25,993 nucleotides of DNA from the IMG/VR virus record IMGVR_UViG_3300031537_000008, positions 1-25,993 of that record; one strand, written 5' to 3'. Both the position numbers and the translations under genes were made by a program. The stretch comes from a virus. How positions within the stretch are numbered: position 1 is the first letter of the stretch; each line of letters opens with the position of its first letter. The notes below the pieces were generated by a model. That model saw nothing but the letters and a program-made list of their open reading frames with translations, was not told the origin of the DNA and ran no database searches. Shown here piece by piece: positions 15,585-22,740 of this stretch.

Positions 15585-16439
15585 CTAGTTTTGTAAAAAT
15601 ATTTTTGAAATATCTTCTACCTGAAACCCAGCAGCTTTTTTATGCCCACCACCGCCATTTGATTTGGCAATTACAGAGCAATCAATTTCATCTTTTGTAG
15701 TATAAAGAGAAATATTCCATTTCTTCCCATCAAATTGAAACGGCATCATAATATCATGTTTGCTTTCATCGTAAACGCTTTTAAAAACATCCGAATTAAA
15801 CCCACCCCCATTTAAGCAAATTGCACGCAATCCATTAAATTCTGTTTCAAAAGATGCTTTTTTACATTGTAATTCGTTTACTTGGGATTGGTATTTCAAT
15901 ATTGTCAACCCTTCATTAATTATTTGCTTAACCAAAGCTTCGTTTTCAAAAACTTCCACAGGGAATGAATCAACACTATTACAATAAATTCGCATTCCGA
16001 ACTGGAAAGGAAGTATTTCGTTTTCCCACCTTTGTTTATCAGAATTTCGCCAAGTATCATATTCACCAAGTAATTTAACAGCATATGGCATTTGTTTTTC
16101 CGGGAATAAATGCTTCCAAGTACCTTCACATGCTGCAATTCCATTTTCTAAAACAGCATGGAAAAAACTTTCACCATTTCCAACAAATTCTTTGTAGTCA
16201 TTTATGGCTGAAATATGATGATCTATCCATGTAAGTTTCCAATTGCTCAATTGTGCTATTTTAACCATAGTTTTCATCGGAAGTGAAACATCTGCCATAA
16301 TAATAGCTTCACCAGTTACTTCTTGTTTAAATGGCTGTCCGTAATCATATCCAATCATTTTTGCTTCTGGATATTTTAATTTAATAATTGCCCCACTTGT
16401 GAAGCCGTCTAAATCTTTGTTGTGATAAATACCAATCAT
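15585..16439 (-). CDS. DHH-family phosphoesterase (NrnB-like)
   Basis: A 284-aa member of the DHH/DHHA1 phosphoesterase superfamily. Metal-binding motifs are HNKDLDG at 6-12, ADVS at 49-52, DHH at 73-75 and GEYDTW at 125-130; the C-terminal DHHA1 motif is NGGGGHKKAAGF at 261-272. Relatives such as NrnB degrade nanoRNAs or cyclic-dinucleotide products. In a phage it could recycle short RNA or remove a nucleotide signal used by host defence; the latter is speculation. Its codon use differs from the neighbours, with Ile mostly ATT rather than ATA, suggesting separate acquisition. It starts 11 bp after the stop of the upstream gene. Confidence 0.85.
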   Translation of the reverse strand: MIGIYHNKDLDGFTSGAIIKLKYPEAKMIGYDYGQPFKQEVTGEAIIMADVSLPMKTMVKIAQLSNWKLTWIDHHISAINDYKEFVGNGESFFHAVLENGIAACEGTWKHLFPEKQMPYAVKLLGEYDTWRNSDKQRWENEILPFQFGMRIYCNSVDSFPVEVFENEALVKQIINEGLTILKYQSQVNELQCKKASFETEFNGLRAICLNGGGFNSDVFKSVYDESKHDIMMPFQFDGKKWNISLYTTKDEIDCSVIAKSNGGGGHKKAAGFQVEDISKIFLQN

Positions 16440-16450
16440 TTTATATATTT

Positions 16451-16774
16451 TTAATTTGTTAAATTATTTAGTAATTCTTTTGCTTTGGTAAACTGTTCTT
16501 CTGTTCTTAAATTTCTTATGATAGAAAATATTTCATATATTTCATCTGCATCTGTTTCGTGAAGTTCTTCTGCTTTTTCCCCATAACTATATCTTATAGC
16601 CTCTAACCATTTATTCCTAAATTTTTCCCCAAATTTTAGATATCTGTTAAATGTTTGTTTTACTTCTTTTGTAATAGAATTATTCCCAATTAGTTCTGAT
16701 AATAATCTTTGGCTTACTTCTTGTACCACCAATATTGAAGTAAATATTTCATTGTTTTTTTTATCTTGTTTCAT
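16451..16774 (-). CDS. Hypothetical helical protein (107 aa)
   Basis: An all-helical, soluble protein (ILVVQEVSQRLLSELIGNNS, then FNRYLKFGEKFRNKWLEAIR) without a recognised domain. Its ATG overlaps the stop of the upstream coiled-coil gene (ATGA), so the two are translationally coupled. Confidence 0.6.
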   Translation of the reverse strand: MKQDKKNNEIFTSILVVQEVSQRLLSELIGNNSITKEVKQTFNRYLKFGEKFRNKWLEAIRYSYGEKAEELHETDADEIYEIFSIIRNLRTEEQFTKAKELLNNLTN

Positions 16775-17040
16775 AATTCATATGATTTACACCATTTTGC
16801 ATTTATACTAACATTAATTTTAAATAGGCTACAATATCCATTATTGTAATTTATACAATTTCTACAAGAAATTTCTTTTTGTAAAATATTAATTGCTAAT
16901 TGATATTCTTTTATTTTTTCTTTTTCATTTTTAATTACAGATTTTACCATATGATTTTTATCTATAATTTTTTCCCAACTATCAAGTTCTTTTTTAGTTG
17001 ATTCAATAGCAATTTTTAATATGGATATTGAATTTTTCAT
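16771..17040 (-). CDS. Coiled-coil protein with C-terminal Cys cluster (89 aa)
   Basis: The N-terminal part is a predicted coiled coil ending in IKEYQLAINILQKEI. The C-terminal 32 residues hold four cysteines, CRNC (58-61), C68 and C81 before a KSYEL end, a pattern common in small phage proteins and likely to bind one zinc. The coiled-coil part is related to that of the adjacent upstream gene (IKEYKLAINILE), so the pair arose by duplication. Its start overlaps the stop of that gene by 4 bp. Confidence 0.6.
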   Translation of the reverse strand: MKNSISILKIAIESTKKELDSWEKIIDKNHMVKSVIKNEKEKIKEYQLAINILQKEISCRNCINYNNGYCSLFKINVSINAKWCKSYEL

Positions 17041-17222
17041 TTATTGTTTATATCTTGCCAGAATTCTAATATATTTATGGCCAATTTATATTCTTTTATC
17101 ATTTTATTTTTTAAGGAAAGTTCTTTTTCATAATTTGATATAGGAGGAACATAATTTTTAATTTCTTCTTCCAAACATTTTAGTTCTAATTTAAGGCTCA
17201 AAATTGGTGAATTAAATTTCAT
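17037..17222 (-). CDS. Small coiled-coil protein (61 aa)
   Basis: A paralogue of the N-terminal half of the downstream gene: a Leu/Glu/Lys helix with IKEYKLAINILE, but lacking the cysteine cluster. It overlaps that gene by 4 bp (ATGA). Function unknown; the shared helix could allow the two products to form a heterodimer. Confidence 0.55.
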   Translation of the reverse strand: MKFNSPILSLKLELKCLEEEIKNYVPPISNYEKELSLKNKMIKEYKLAINILEFWQDINNK

Positions 17223-17244
17223 GATAAAATATTATTAATTTTTT

Positions 17245-17955
17245 TTAAAAAATACCTATACTAAAATCAACATCATTTATATTTTTTAATCCTTTTTCAA
17301 CTAATTTTAATTGTTTATTATAATAATCCTTCATTGCAATTAATTGTTCTTTGCTAAATTTATAGCTCTTTAATTCATTTTTTCTTTCATTTAGGTTATT
17401 ATATCTTTCAACCCCTATCCTTTCAATTAATCCGTCCCTAAACCCGTTTTCATTGCCATGGCCATATTTATTACAATATTTTAATTGCCCAAAAACATTG
17501 TCAGGATGAAATATCAATCCAATATATAATTCAGCTTTAAAAAAATGTCCTGCATCATAATCTGAAATATTGAATGGCAATTGTTTATTGCAACAAATAC
17601 ATTTTTTACCATGATCACGTATCCTAATTAATTTTTGAAATGGTTTCCTGGCTTCTTGTATACATGATGCAATTGTTTTATTTTCAAGTTTTTTGTTTTT
17701 ATTTTCAAGTTTTTTGTTTTTATTTTCAAGTTTTTTATTCTTATCAGCTCTTTTTTTTCCTAATAATTTAGATTTTTCTAAAATTATTTTACCTTCAGAT
17801 GTTTCCAATAACCATTTTGTATAACATCCACATGATATTCCTAATCCATATTTGAAATTAGGCTTATTATATTTAATTTTAGGTATAGATTTGTTACACC
17901 CTTTATAATTTTTTGCTTTACCAATGCCTTTTTTACATATTTTATAATTTATCAT
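17245..17955 (-). CDS. ninG: NinG/Rap recombination nuclease
   Basis: A 236-aa protein resembling the lambda NinG (Rap) family, structure-specific endonucleases that act on Holliday junctions and D-loops during phage recombination. The signature is a zinc/HNH-like core: CICCNKQLPF (119-128), the catalytic-type DAGHFF (134-139), FHPDNVFGQLKYCN (149-162), and NGFRDGLIERIG (170-181). An N-terminal Cys-containing segment (ISCGCYTKWLLETSEG) matches the family's usual beginning. A Lys/Glu linker at about 73-93 contains three copies of KKLENKN encoded by a 21-bp tandem repeat. It lies among replication and recombination genes, as in lambdoid phages. Confidence 0.85.
   Translation of the reverse strand: MINYKICKKGIGKAKNYKGCNKSIPKIKYNKPNFKYGLGISCGCYTKWLLETSEGKIILEKSKLLGKKRADKNKKLENKNKKLENKNKKLENKTIASCIQEARKPFQKLIRIRDHGKKCICCNKQLPFNISDYDAGHFFKAELYIGLIFHPDNVFGQLKYCNKYGHGNENGFRDGLIERIGVERYNNLNERKNELKSYKFSKEQLIAMKDYYNKQLKLVEKGLKNINDVDFSIGIF
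17680..17742. repeat. 21-bp tandem repeat, 3 units, within ninG
   Basis: ATTTTCAAGTTTTTTG followed by TTTTT is repeated at 17680-17700 and 17701-17721, with a slightly diverged third unit at 17722-17742. It encodes three KKLENKN units in the NinG linker. Being 21 bp long, gain or loss of a unit keeps the frame. Confidence 0.85.
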
Positions 17956-17977
17956 ATTAATTTATTTGATTATATTT

Positions 17978-18187
17978 TTAAGTAAAAATAAAATTAATTG
18001 TCTGTTCGTACCCTTCATCAGATCTAATAATAATTTGTTTCCCGTTATTTTTTTGTTCTAAAATTGTTTTAGCTATCTCGATAGCCGAAGCAATAACTCT
18101 TGTACGATTTGATTCTCCAATCATTTTGCTTAAAATGTCAACATTGTTTAGTGTTCGTTCACTAAAATTCATTGATACTTTTTTCAT
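17978..18187 (-). CDS. Ribbon-helix-helix DNA-binding protein (69 aa)
   Basis: MKKVSMNFSERTLNNVDILS followed by GESNRTRVIASAIEIAKTIL is a clear CopG/Arc-type pattern: a short strand, a first helix, the turn NRTR, and a second helix. The C-terminal 20 residues form a possible extra strand pair (KQIIIRSDEGYEQTINFIF). It likely acts as a dimeric repressor. Its leader TTAAATTATAACC before the ATG is the same as that of repeat protein copy 2, and it lies directly downstream of copy 4, so it may have travelled with a duplicated family unit. Confidence 0.75.
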   Translation of the reverse strand: MKKVSMNFSERTLNNVDILSKMIGESNRTRVIASAIEIAKTILEQKNNGKQIIIRSDEGYEQTINFIFT

Positions 18188-18203
18188 GGTTATAATTTAA
18201 TTA

Positions 18204-19196
18204 TTAATCGATTACAGTAAATTTAGAGCATCGTAATTTCCCGCCATTGTGGACAATCCTGCCTATATCGGAAATATTTATTTTGACTTTTATTACTAGT
18301 TCATTGCAGTGTTTTCTTGCCTTTTCCTCTGTCCAGGCAGAAAGGCCAAAAGAATTTTCTGAACTTGTACAATCGCAGTGGCACTCATATGTTCCCCCTT
18401 TTAGATACTGGTACTGGAAATTAAATTTTGAATACCGGTCAGATCTTATTCCCTTGTAGGCCAATATATGGTCAGCATCAAGAAATTCATAGATCCCGGT
18501 TTCTTTTATCTTTTTAAGCTTAAATTCTTTGTCTTTATAAATCCAATTACCTGGATCTATTTTTAAATTGAATTCCAGGATAAATCCTTCTGAAAGCTTT
18601 TGGTATGAAAATATACATCCCCAATCAACTTTGTCTTTGAATTCCCTGATAAATCCTTCAGATAGCTTTTGAAATTTAGATATACATCCCCAATTAACTT
18701 TTTCTTTGAACTCCCTGATAAAGCCTTCGGAAAGCTTTTGAAATTTAGATATATATTCCCAATCAACTCTATCTTTTAATTCTCGGATAAAATCTTCAGA
18801 AAGCTTTTTTGATTGAGATATCCATTCCCAATCAACTTTGTTTTGAAATTCCCGGATAAAGTTTTCGGAAAGCTTTTGATATGCAGATATATTCATCCAA
18901 TCAACTTTGTCTTTGAACTCCCGGATAAAGTTTTCTGAAAGTTTTTGTGATTGAGATATCCAAAACCAATCAACTTTATTTTTAAATTCTCGGATAAAAC
19001 TTTCAGAAAGTTTTTGGTGTATAGATATCCATCTCCAATTAACTCTATCTTGAAATTCCCGCATAAATTCTTCAGAAAGAATTTGGTATACAGAGATATG
19101 ATACCAATCAACTTTGTCTTTAAATTCTTCAACAGAGCAATTAAGCTCCAAATCTTTTATTAAAGAAACAATTTCTTTTTTTACACTTTTTTTCAT
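18204..19196 (-). CDS. 23-residue repeat protein, copy 4 (8 repeats)
   Basis: A 330-aa family member: 24-residue head (more diverged, MKKSVKKEIVSLIKDLELNC), eight repeats (25-208) and the conserved tail, in which NVADIGR becomes NISDIGR. Repeats 2-3 share a nearly identical DNA block with repeats 3-4 of copy 3. The 3' flank (TAATCGATTAATAATTAAAT) is shared with copy 2, so duplication extends beyond the reading frame. It sits between the nuclease-FtsK gene and an RHH gene. Function unknown. Confidence 0.85.
   Translation of the reverse strand: MKKSVKKEIVSLIKDLELNCSVEEFKDKVDWYHISVYQILSEEFMREFQDRVNWRWISIHQKLSESFIREFKNKVDWFWISQSQKLSENFIREFKDKVDWMNISAYQKLSENFIREFQNKVDWEWISQSKKLSEDFIRELKDRVDWEYISKFQKLSEGFIREFKEKVNWGCISKFQKLSEGFIREFKDKVDWGCIFSYQKLSEGFILEFNLKIDPGNWIYKDKEFKLKKIKETGIYEFLDADHILAYKGIRSDRYSKFNFQYQYLKGGTYECHCDCTSSENSFGLSAWTEEKARKHCNELVIKVKINISDIGRIVHNGGKLRCSKFTVID
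18573..19124 (-). repeat. Tandem 69-bp coding repeat, 8 units
   Basis: Eight complete 69-bp units in repeat protein copy 4. The block 18911-19058 matches 11662-11809 of copy 3 with two mismatches in 148 bp. Confidence 0.9.
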
Positions 19197-19205
19197 GGTT
19201 ATAAT

Positions 19206-21329
19206 TTATTTTTTATAAAATCCTTGAAACCTTATTATATTTAAATATTCTGGTGATTTTATTAAACCATCTCCCCGCCCATTTAATGCCTCGGCACCTG
19301 GTTCATCTATTACTACCATTGAATCTATATCTTTAGGTACCCTAAAACATACCTGTACAGGAAAGTTTACCTTGGCATCTCCTGTTATAACTTTTGTGGA
19401 TGCACGTTGGGTAGCAGCTATTATCCTAAAACCTGATGATCGCCCTTTTTGTAATAAAATCTTTAAATTTTCCTCAAGTGTTTTTTTACGTCCAACAACT
19501 TTCATTTTCATTTTAGGAATAGGATCAGATATACTATCACCAAATATGCCTTTAATTTTTTTAGGGGCATAATATCCATCCTGTACTTCCTCTATTATAT
19601 CCAGTTCTTTTCCTTTCTTTGAATTTGCAACGGCATCTGCAAATTCATCAAAAAATATTAGTGTTGTTTTTTTTGACCCAGATTTTACACGTAATTCCAT
19701 TTCTTCAACTAATAACATCATTTGCATTTCAATATCTTCAATATCATAAAATACCTTGACATTGTTTATAGAAGAATAATCTGTAAATTCATATTTTGGA
19801 TCAAATATATATATATCTTCTATGCCCCCTAATAATGCATATTCAACTGTTGATTTCAGAAAAATAGTCTTTCCGGATCCGGTTGCACCACACACAAGCA
19901 TATGTGGAGTAGAATGGTTTTCATGGTCCCAGGCTACTATCTGCTGAAAATTGTCCATGCCTAAAGGTATCCTTGAACCTTCAAGCTTTGAACTGTCCCA
20001 ATATAGATTAGATGAGTTTATTTTTACAGATTCAATTGCTAAATATGATTTTCCATTATGTACGAACAAATCTTTATATATCCGTACATTTGAAACATTA
20101 AGTGCATTGGCAATATCAAGTTTATGCCTGTTTATTATAGAAATTGGGACACCGGCATTTACTTCCAATAAATAAGAATAACTTGAATATCCTTCAAATA
20201 TATGTTGTACTTTTGATATTATCCCAAAAGATCTTAATACATGTTCTATTTTTTCTTCATTTTTCATATCTTTATTGCTCAAATCATATGGTATAAATTG
20301 TTCTGTATATTTTTTAAAGTTCTTTAATATAGTTGGGCTTATTGTGGCCAAGGAAGAATCCCTTATTTTTCTTAAACGTTCTTTTATCATTTCCTTTTTT
20401 GAATCTGGGACATCAAAATCTTCTATTTCTGAAATCATTGTTTTTGCCCAAAAAATATGTATTTCTGCTTTATCTATAAAATTATCGTTCTCATTTATAA
20501 GATAAACATAATCAGGGTTGCTTATTGCCTCAATCATCCTACGTAATGGTTCATATAACATTGCTTCATAAAGCCTTCTTGTACCATCGTCCATTATTAC
20601 CTTAAAAATTTCTAATTGTGATGTTCCATGCCTGTTTTTTGCATATTTGTTTTCTATGAACCAAACCTCATCTATCTTTTTACCTGTTTCTGATTCATAT
20701 CCCAATGTATAAATAATTGCCTGTTTTGAAGCTGAAAATTTTATGTCCTGTTCATCAGAAAACAAACGTTTTGATTTATCGTCTATTATTACTGTTTTAC
20801 CATCATTTGTTTCAACTACACGGTCTATTATAATATGGCATGGAAGGGGGATATCTACCCCATTTATTTTTAACCAGGTAGAAAATTTATATTCTGAACA
20901 TATTACTTTTTTTATTTCAGATTTATACTTAGTAATTTCTGACATAAAATTTCTTAATAGGACAGAAACTATTTTTGTAGCAGAAAGTTTACATTCTTCA
21001 ATACTTGGTGTTGTTTTTTGTATTTTCCAAAGATCGGCAGGTATATCTTCTATATATTCAAAGGCATTTTTTTCAAGATCTACTATGTCCCTGTCAATTT
21101 TATTGATCAAACAGGAAAAATATATGTCAAGTGATGAATGATAAGCTTGTCCTGCAACTGTTACAGGGGATAGTTTTGATTTTATATTATAAATATATAA
21201 CATTTCAAAAGCTTTTTCATTCCTTGCAAAAGTTGATACTTTGGAATATGACCAACTATCTATCAAATAATTAGAAAATAATTCTTCTTGTTCTTCTGGG
21301 GACATGTCCCTATATTTATGTGCTACCAT
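19206..21329 (-). CDS. RecB-like nuclease fused to FtsK/SpoIIIE-type DNA translocase
   Basis: A 707-aa two-part enzyme. The N-terminal third looks like a PD-(D/E)XK nuclease of the RecB/Cas4 type: YSKVSTFARNEKAFEM near 28-43, H64 in GQAYHSS, D169 in HIIIDR, the D-x-K core IIDDKSK at 181-187, and the RecB-family QxxxY at 203-207. No Cas4 iron-sulfur cysteines are seen. From about 360 the sequence follows FtsK: beta-domain-like HKLDIANALNVSNVRIY (402-418), Walker A GATGSGKT at 481-488, Walker B TLIFFDEFAD at 556-565, and LLQKGRSSGFRIIAATQRAS at 625-644. It could translocate on phage DNA while degrading or trimming ends. FtsK's gamma orienting domain is absent. Confidence 0.8.
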   Translation of the reverse strand: MVAHKYRDMSPEEQEELFSNYLIDSWSYSKVSTFARNEKAFEMLYIYNIKSKLSPVTVAGQAYHSSLDIYFSCLINKIDRDIVDLEKNAFEYIEDIPADLWKIQKTTPSIEECKLSATKIVSVLLRNFMSEITKYKSEIKKVICSEYKFSTWLKINGVDIPLPCHIIIDRVVETNDGKTVIIDDKSKRLFSDEQDIKFSASKQAIIYTLGYESETGKKIDEVWFIENKYAKNRHGTSQLEIFKVIMDDGTRRLYEAMLYEPLRRMIEAISNPDYVYLINENDNFIDKAEIHIFWAKTMISEIEDFDVPDSKKEMIKERLRKIRDSSLATISPTILKNFKKYTEQFIPYDLSNKDMKNEEKIEHVLRSFGIISKVQHIFEGYSSYSYLLEVNAGVPISIINRHKLDIANALNVSNVRIYKDLFVHNGKSYLAIESVKINSSNLYWDSSKLEGSRIPLGMDNFQQIVAWDHENHSTPHMLVCGATGSGKTIFLKSTVEYALLGGIEDIYIFDPKYEFTDYSSINNVKVFYDIEDIEMQMMLLVEEMELRVKSGSKKTTLIFFDEFADAVANSKKGKELDIIEEVQDGYYAPKKIKGIFGDSISDPIPKMKMKVVGRKKTLEENLKILLQKGRSSGFRIIAATQRASTKVITGDAKVNFPVQVCFRVPKDIDSMVVIDEPGAEALNGRGDGLIKSPEYLNIIRFQGFYKK

Positions 21330-21335
21330 AATTAT

Positions 21336-21692
21336 TTATATATTTTTATAAAAATTATATAATGAAACAACTATATCATATCCTGGTTTTTCAATTTTTC
21401 CTGTTTCTATTTTATTTATATGAGAATATGAAATTCCTATTTTTTTTGCTACCTCCCTAAGCGTAAGATTTTTATCTTTTCTCATTTTTTTTAAATCAAT
21501 TTCAATATACGGTGGTATAATTTCGTTATCGTTTGAAGGTTCTGCCAACACACAGTTATCAATTAAGTTTTGTACAAATTCTGCAATAAATTCACTTGCA
21601 ATATCAATATCACCATCGTTAATTATTGCTCCATTTTCATCTTGTTCAGCTATCCAATTATATGATTTTTTTATTAATAGTATTTTATCCAT
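21336..21692 (-). CDS. XRE-family transcriptional regulator
   Basis: A 118-aa protein with a C-terminal helix-turn-helix of the XRE/Cro-cI family (residues about 68-115: LKKMRKDKNLTLREVAKKIG, then ISYSHINKIETGKIEKP). The acidic N-terminal 65 residues may be a dimerisation or partner-binding part. It is a candidate repressor of the long early operon. Its gene lies between a small RHH gene with an inverted-repeat operator upstream and the nuclease-FtsK gene. Confidence 0.82.
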   Translation of the reverse strand: MDKILLIKKSYNWIAEQDENGAIINDGDIDIASEFIAEFVQNLIDNCVLAEPSNDNEIIPPYIEIDLKKMRKDKNLTLREVAKKIGISYSHINKIETGKIEKPGYDIVVSLYNFYKNI

Positions 21693-21702
21693 TATTTATA
21701 GT

Positions 21703-21843
21703 TTAATAATCATTGTTATTTTTTTTTAAAAGCTTTCTAATTTGCATTGTACAAAACTTAACTTTACTTTGGCCATTATTTTTTGCCAGTTCAATAAGTT
21801 TTTTGTTTTCTTCTTCAGTAAGAAATATTTTTGTCTCCTTCAT
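21703..21843 (-). CDS. Small Arc-like DNA-binding protein (46 aa)
   Basis: ATG at 21843, TAA at 21703. It begins MKETKIFLTEEENKKLIELA and continues with KVKFCTMQIRKLLKKN, fitting a ribbon-helix-helix protein: a strand KIFLT, helix A, a short turn, then helix B. It lies 10 bp upstream of the XRE gene and 19 bp downstream of a 9-bp perfect inverted repeat, an arrangement expected of an autoregulated repressor operon. Confidence 0.6.
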   Translation of the reverse strand: MKETKIFLTEEENKKLIELAKNNGQSKVKFCTMQIRKLLKKNNNDY

Positions 21844-21862
21844 TATTTAATATATAAAATAT

Positions 21863-21887
21863 ATTTAACGTCAAAGTAACGTTAAAT
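21863..21887. promoter_or_regulatory. Inverted-repeat operator candidate
   Basis: ATTTAACGT (21863-21871) and ACGTTAAAT (21879-21887) form a perfect 9-bp inverted repeat with a 7-bp spacer, upstream of the RHH and XRE genes. The right arm lies in the palindrome TAACGTTA (21877-21884), which recurs at 5250-5257 in the divergent region before the recombinase. This is a likely binding site for the RHH or XRE protein. Confidence 0.6.
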
Positions 21888-21911
21888 TATTAAATATTCC
21901 AAATGAAATTA

Positions 21912-22058
21912 TTACAATATACGTCCAGCATCATTATATTTTTGTTCGATAATATTTTTATTTATTGGGATATTACGTATTTTTTTACGTTTTTTCTTTT
22001 TCATATTTTTTATGAACCATTTAGGATAATCAATATTATTTCGGTTCTTTTTAGCCAC
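21912..22058 (-). CDS. Small basic protein (48 aa, GTG start)
   Basis: From GTG 22058 to TAA 21912. It encodes a very basic peptide (MAKKNRNNIDYPKWFIKNMK, then a Lys/Arg run). An internal ATG at 22004 would give only 30 residues. It might bind nucleic acid nonspecifically. It fits neatly between the RNA ligase and the RHH operator, but size and start codon make it uncertain. Confidence 0.4.
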   Translation of the reverse strand: MAKKNRNNIDYPKWFIKNMKKKKRKKIRNIPINKNIIEQKYNDAGRIL

Positions 22059-22074
22059 AATTTATATTTTTAAA

Positions 22075-22725
22075 TTATTTAAGAAAATCTTTATGTTTGA
22101 TTTTAGTAATTATACGTTCACCATATATATTAAACAGATCTATTTCTGGTTTCATGACCAATCCTTCTGCAAGATAATCTTTATTATGTGCAATTGTAGA
22201 TTTAAATCCATTTTTAACATATTCAATGGCCTGTTCAAGTGTCCAAATACCTATAATTGGAACAATATCAATATCTAACTTTTTAGCAATATCTTCATTT
22301 GATTTTCTATTTAGCCACCAAATTGATGGTACCACAAAACGTTTTACGTCAAATAGAATAAAACTTACTTTATCTGGTAAATAATTTCCACCTTTTTGTA
22401 TTTTTTTTCCATAACCTTCACCATATAAACAAATATTTTCGGCATCAGGAAAACATTTTTTCATTTTTTCAATTGTAAAAGTGTCTTGTAATGATTCAAT
22501 TAAAATTGATGGTATTTGTGCATTATCAGTTTTACCTTTAAACCTTACATTTTTACCATTCCATATAACACGAATATTAGTACCATCAATTTTTTCGGTG
22601 CAAACCCAATTTATGTCCTTTAAAAGTTTAAATTCTGGTTTTGCCCAATTTCCTTCAAGTAAAGTTTTGTTATTGTTTTTTGGATCTCGTAAATATACTG
22701 TTTGAATTTTGTGATATTTTATCAT
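22075..22725 (-). CDS. RNA ligase (Rnl2-like nucleotidyltransferase core)
   Basis: A 216-aa ATP-dependent ligase core. All nucleotidyltransferase motifs are present: motif I TEKIDGTN at 43-50 with the adenylated K45, motif III YGEGYG at 101-106, motif IIIa FILFDVKR at 122-129, motif IV AEGLVMKP at 186-193, and motif V IITKIKHKDF at 205-214. It ends right after motif V, so the C-terminal domain of T4 Rnl2 (about 330 aa) is missing. It probably seals nicked RNA, such as tRNA broken by host defence, by analogy with other phage RNA ligases; the substrate is inferred. Confidence 0.88.
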   Translation of the reverse strand: MIKYHKIQTVYLRDPKNNNKTLLEGNWAKPEFKLLKDINWVCTEKIDGTNIRVIWNGKNVRFKGKTDNAQIPSILIESLQDTFTIEKMKKCFPDAENICLYGEGYGKKIQKGGNYLPDKVSFILFDVKRFVVPSIWWLNRKSNEDIAKKLDIDIVPIIGIWTLEQAIEYVKNGFKSTIAHNKDYLAEGLVMKPEIDLFNIYGERIITKIKHKDFLK

Positions 22726-22740
22726 AATAATAAATATTAG

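Noticed and set aside
6576-19196. CRISPR array reading of the regularly spaced 69-bp repeats
   Set aside because: Units are coding, contiguous and diverged, with no spacers, and no cas genes are present.
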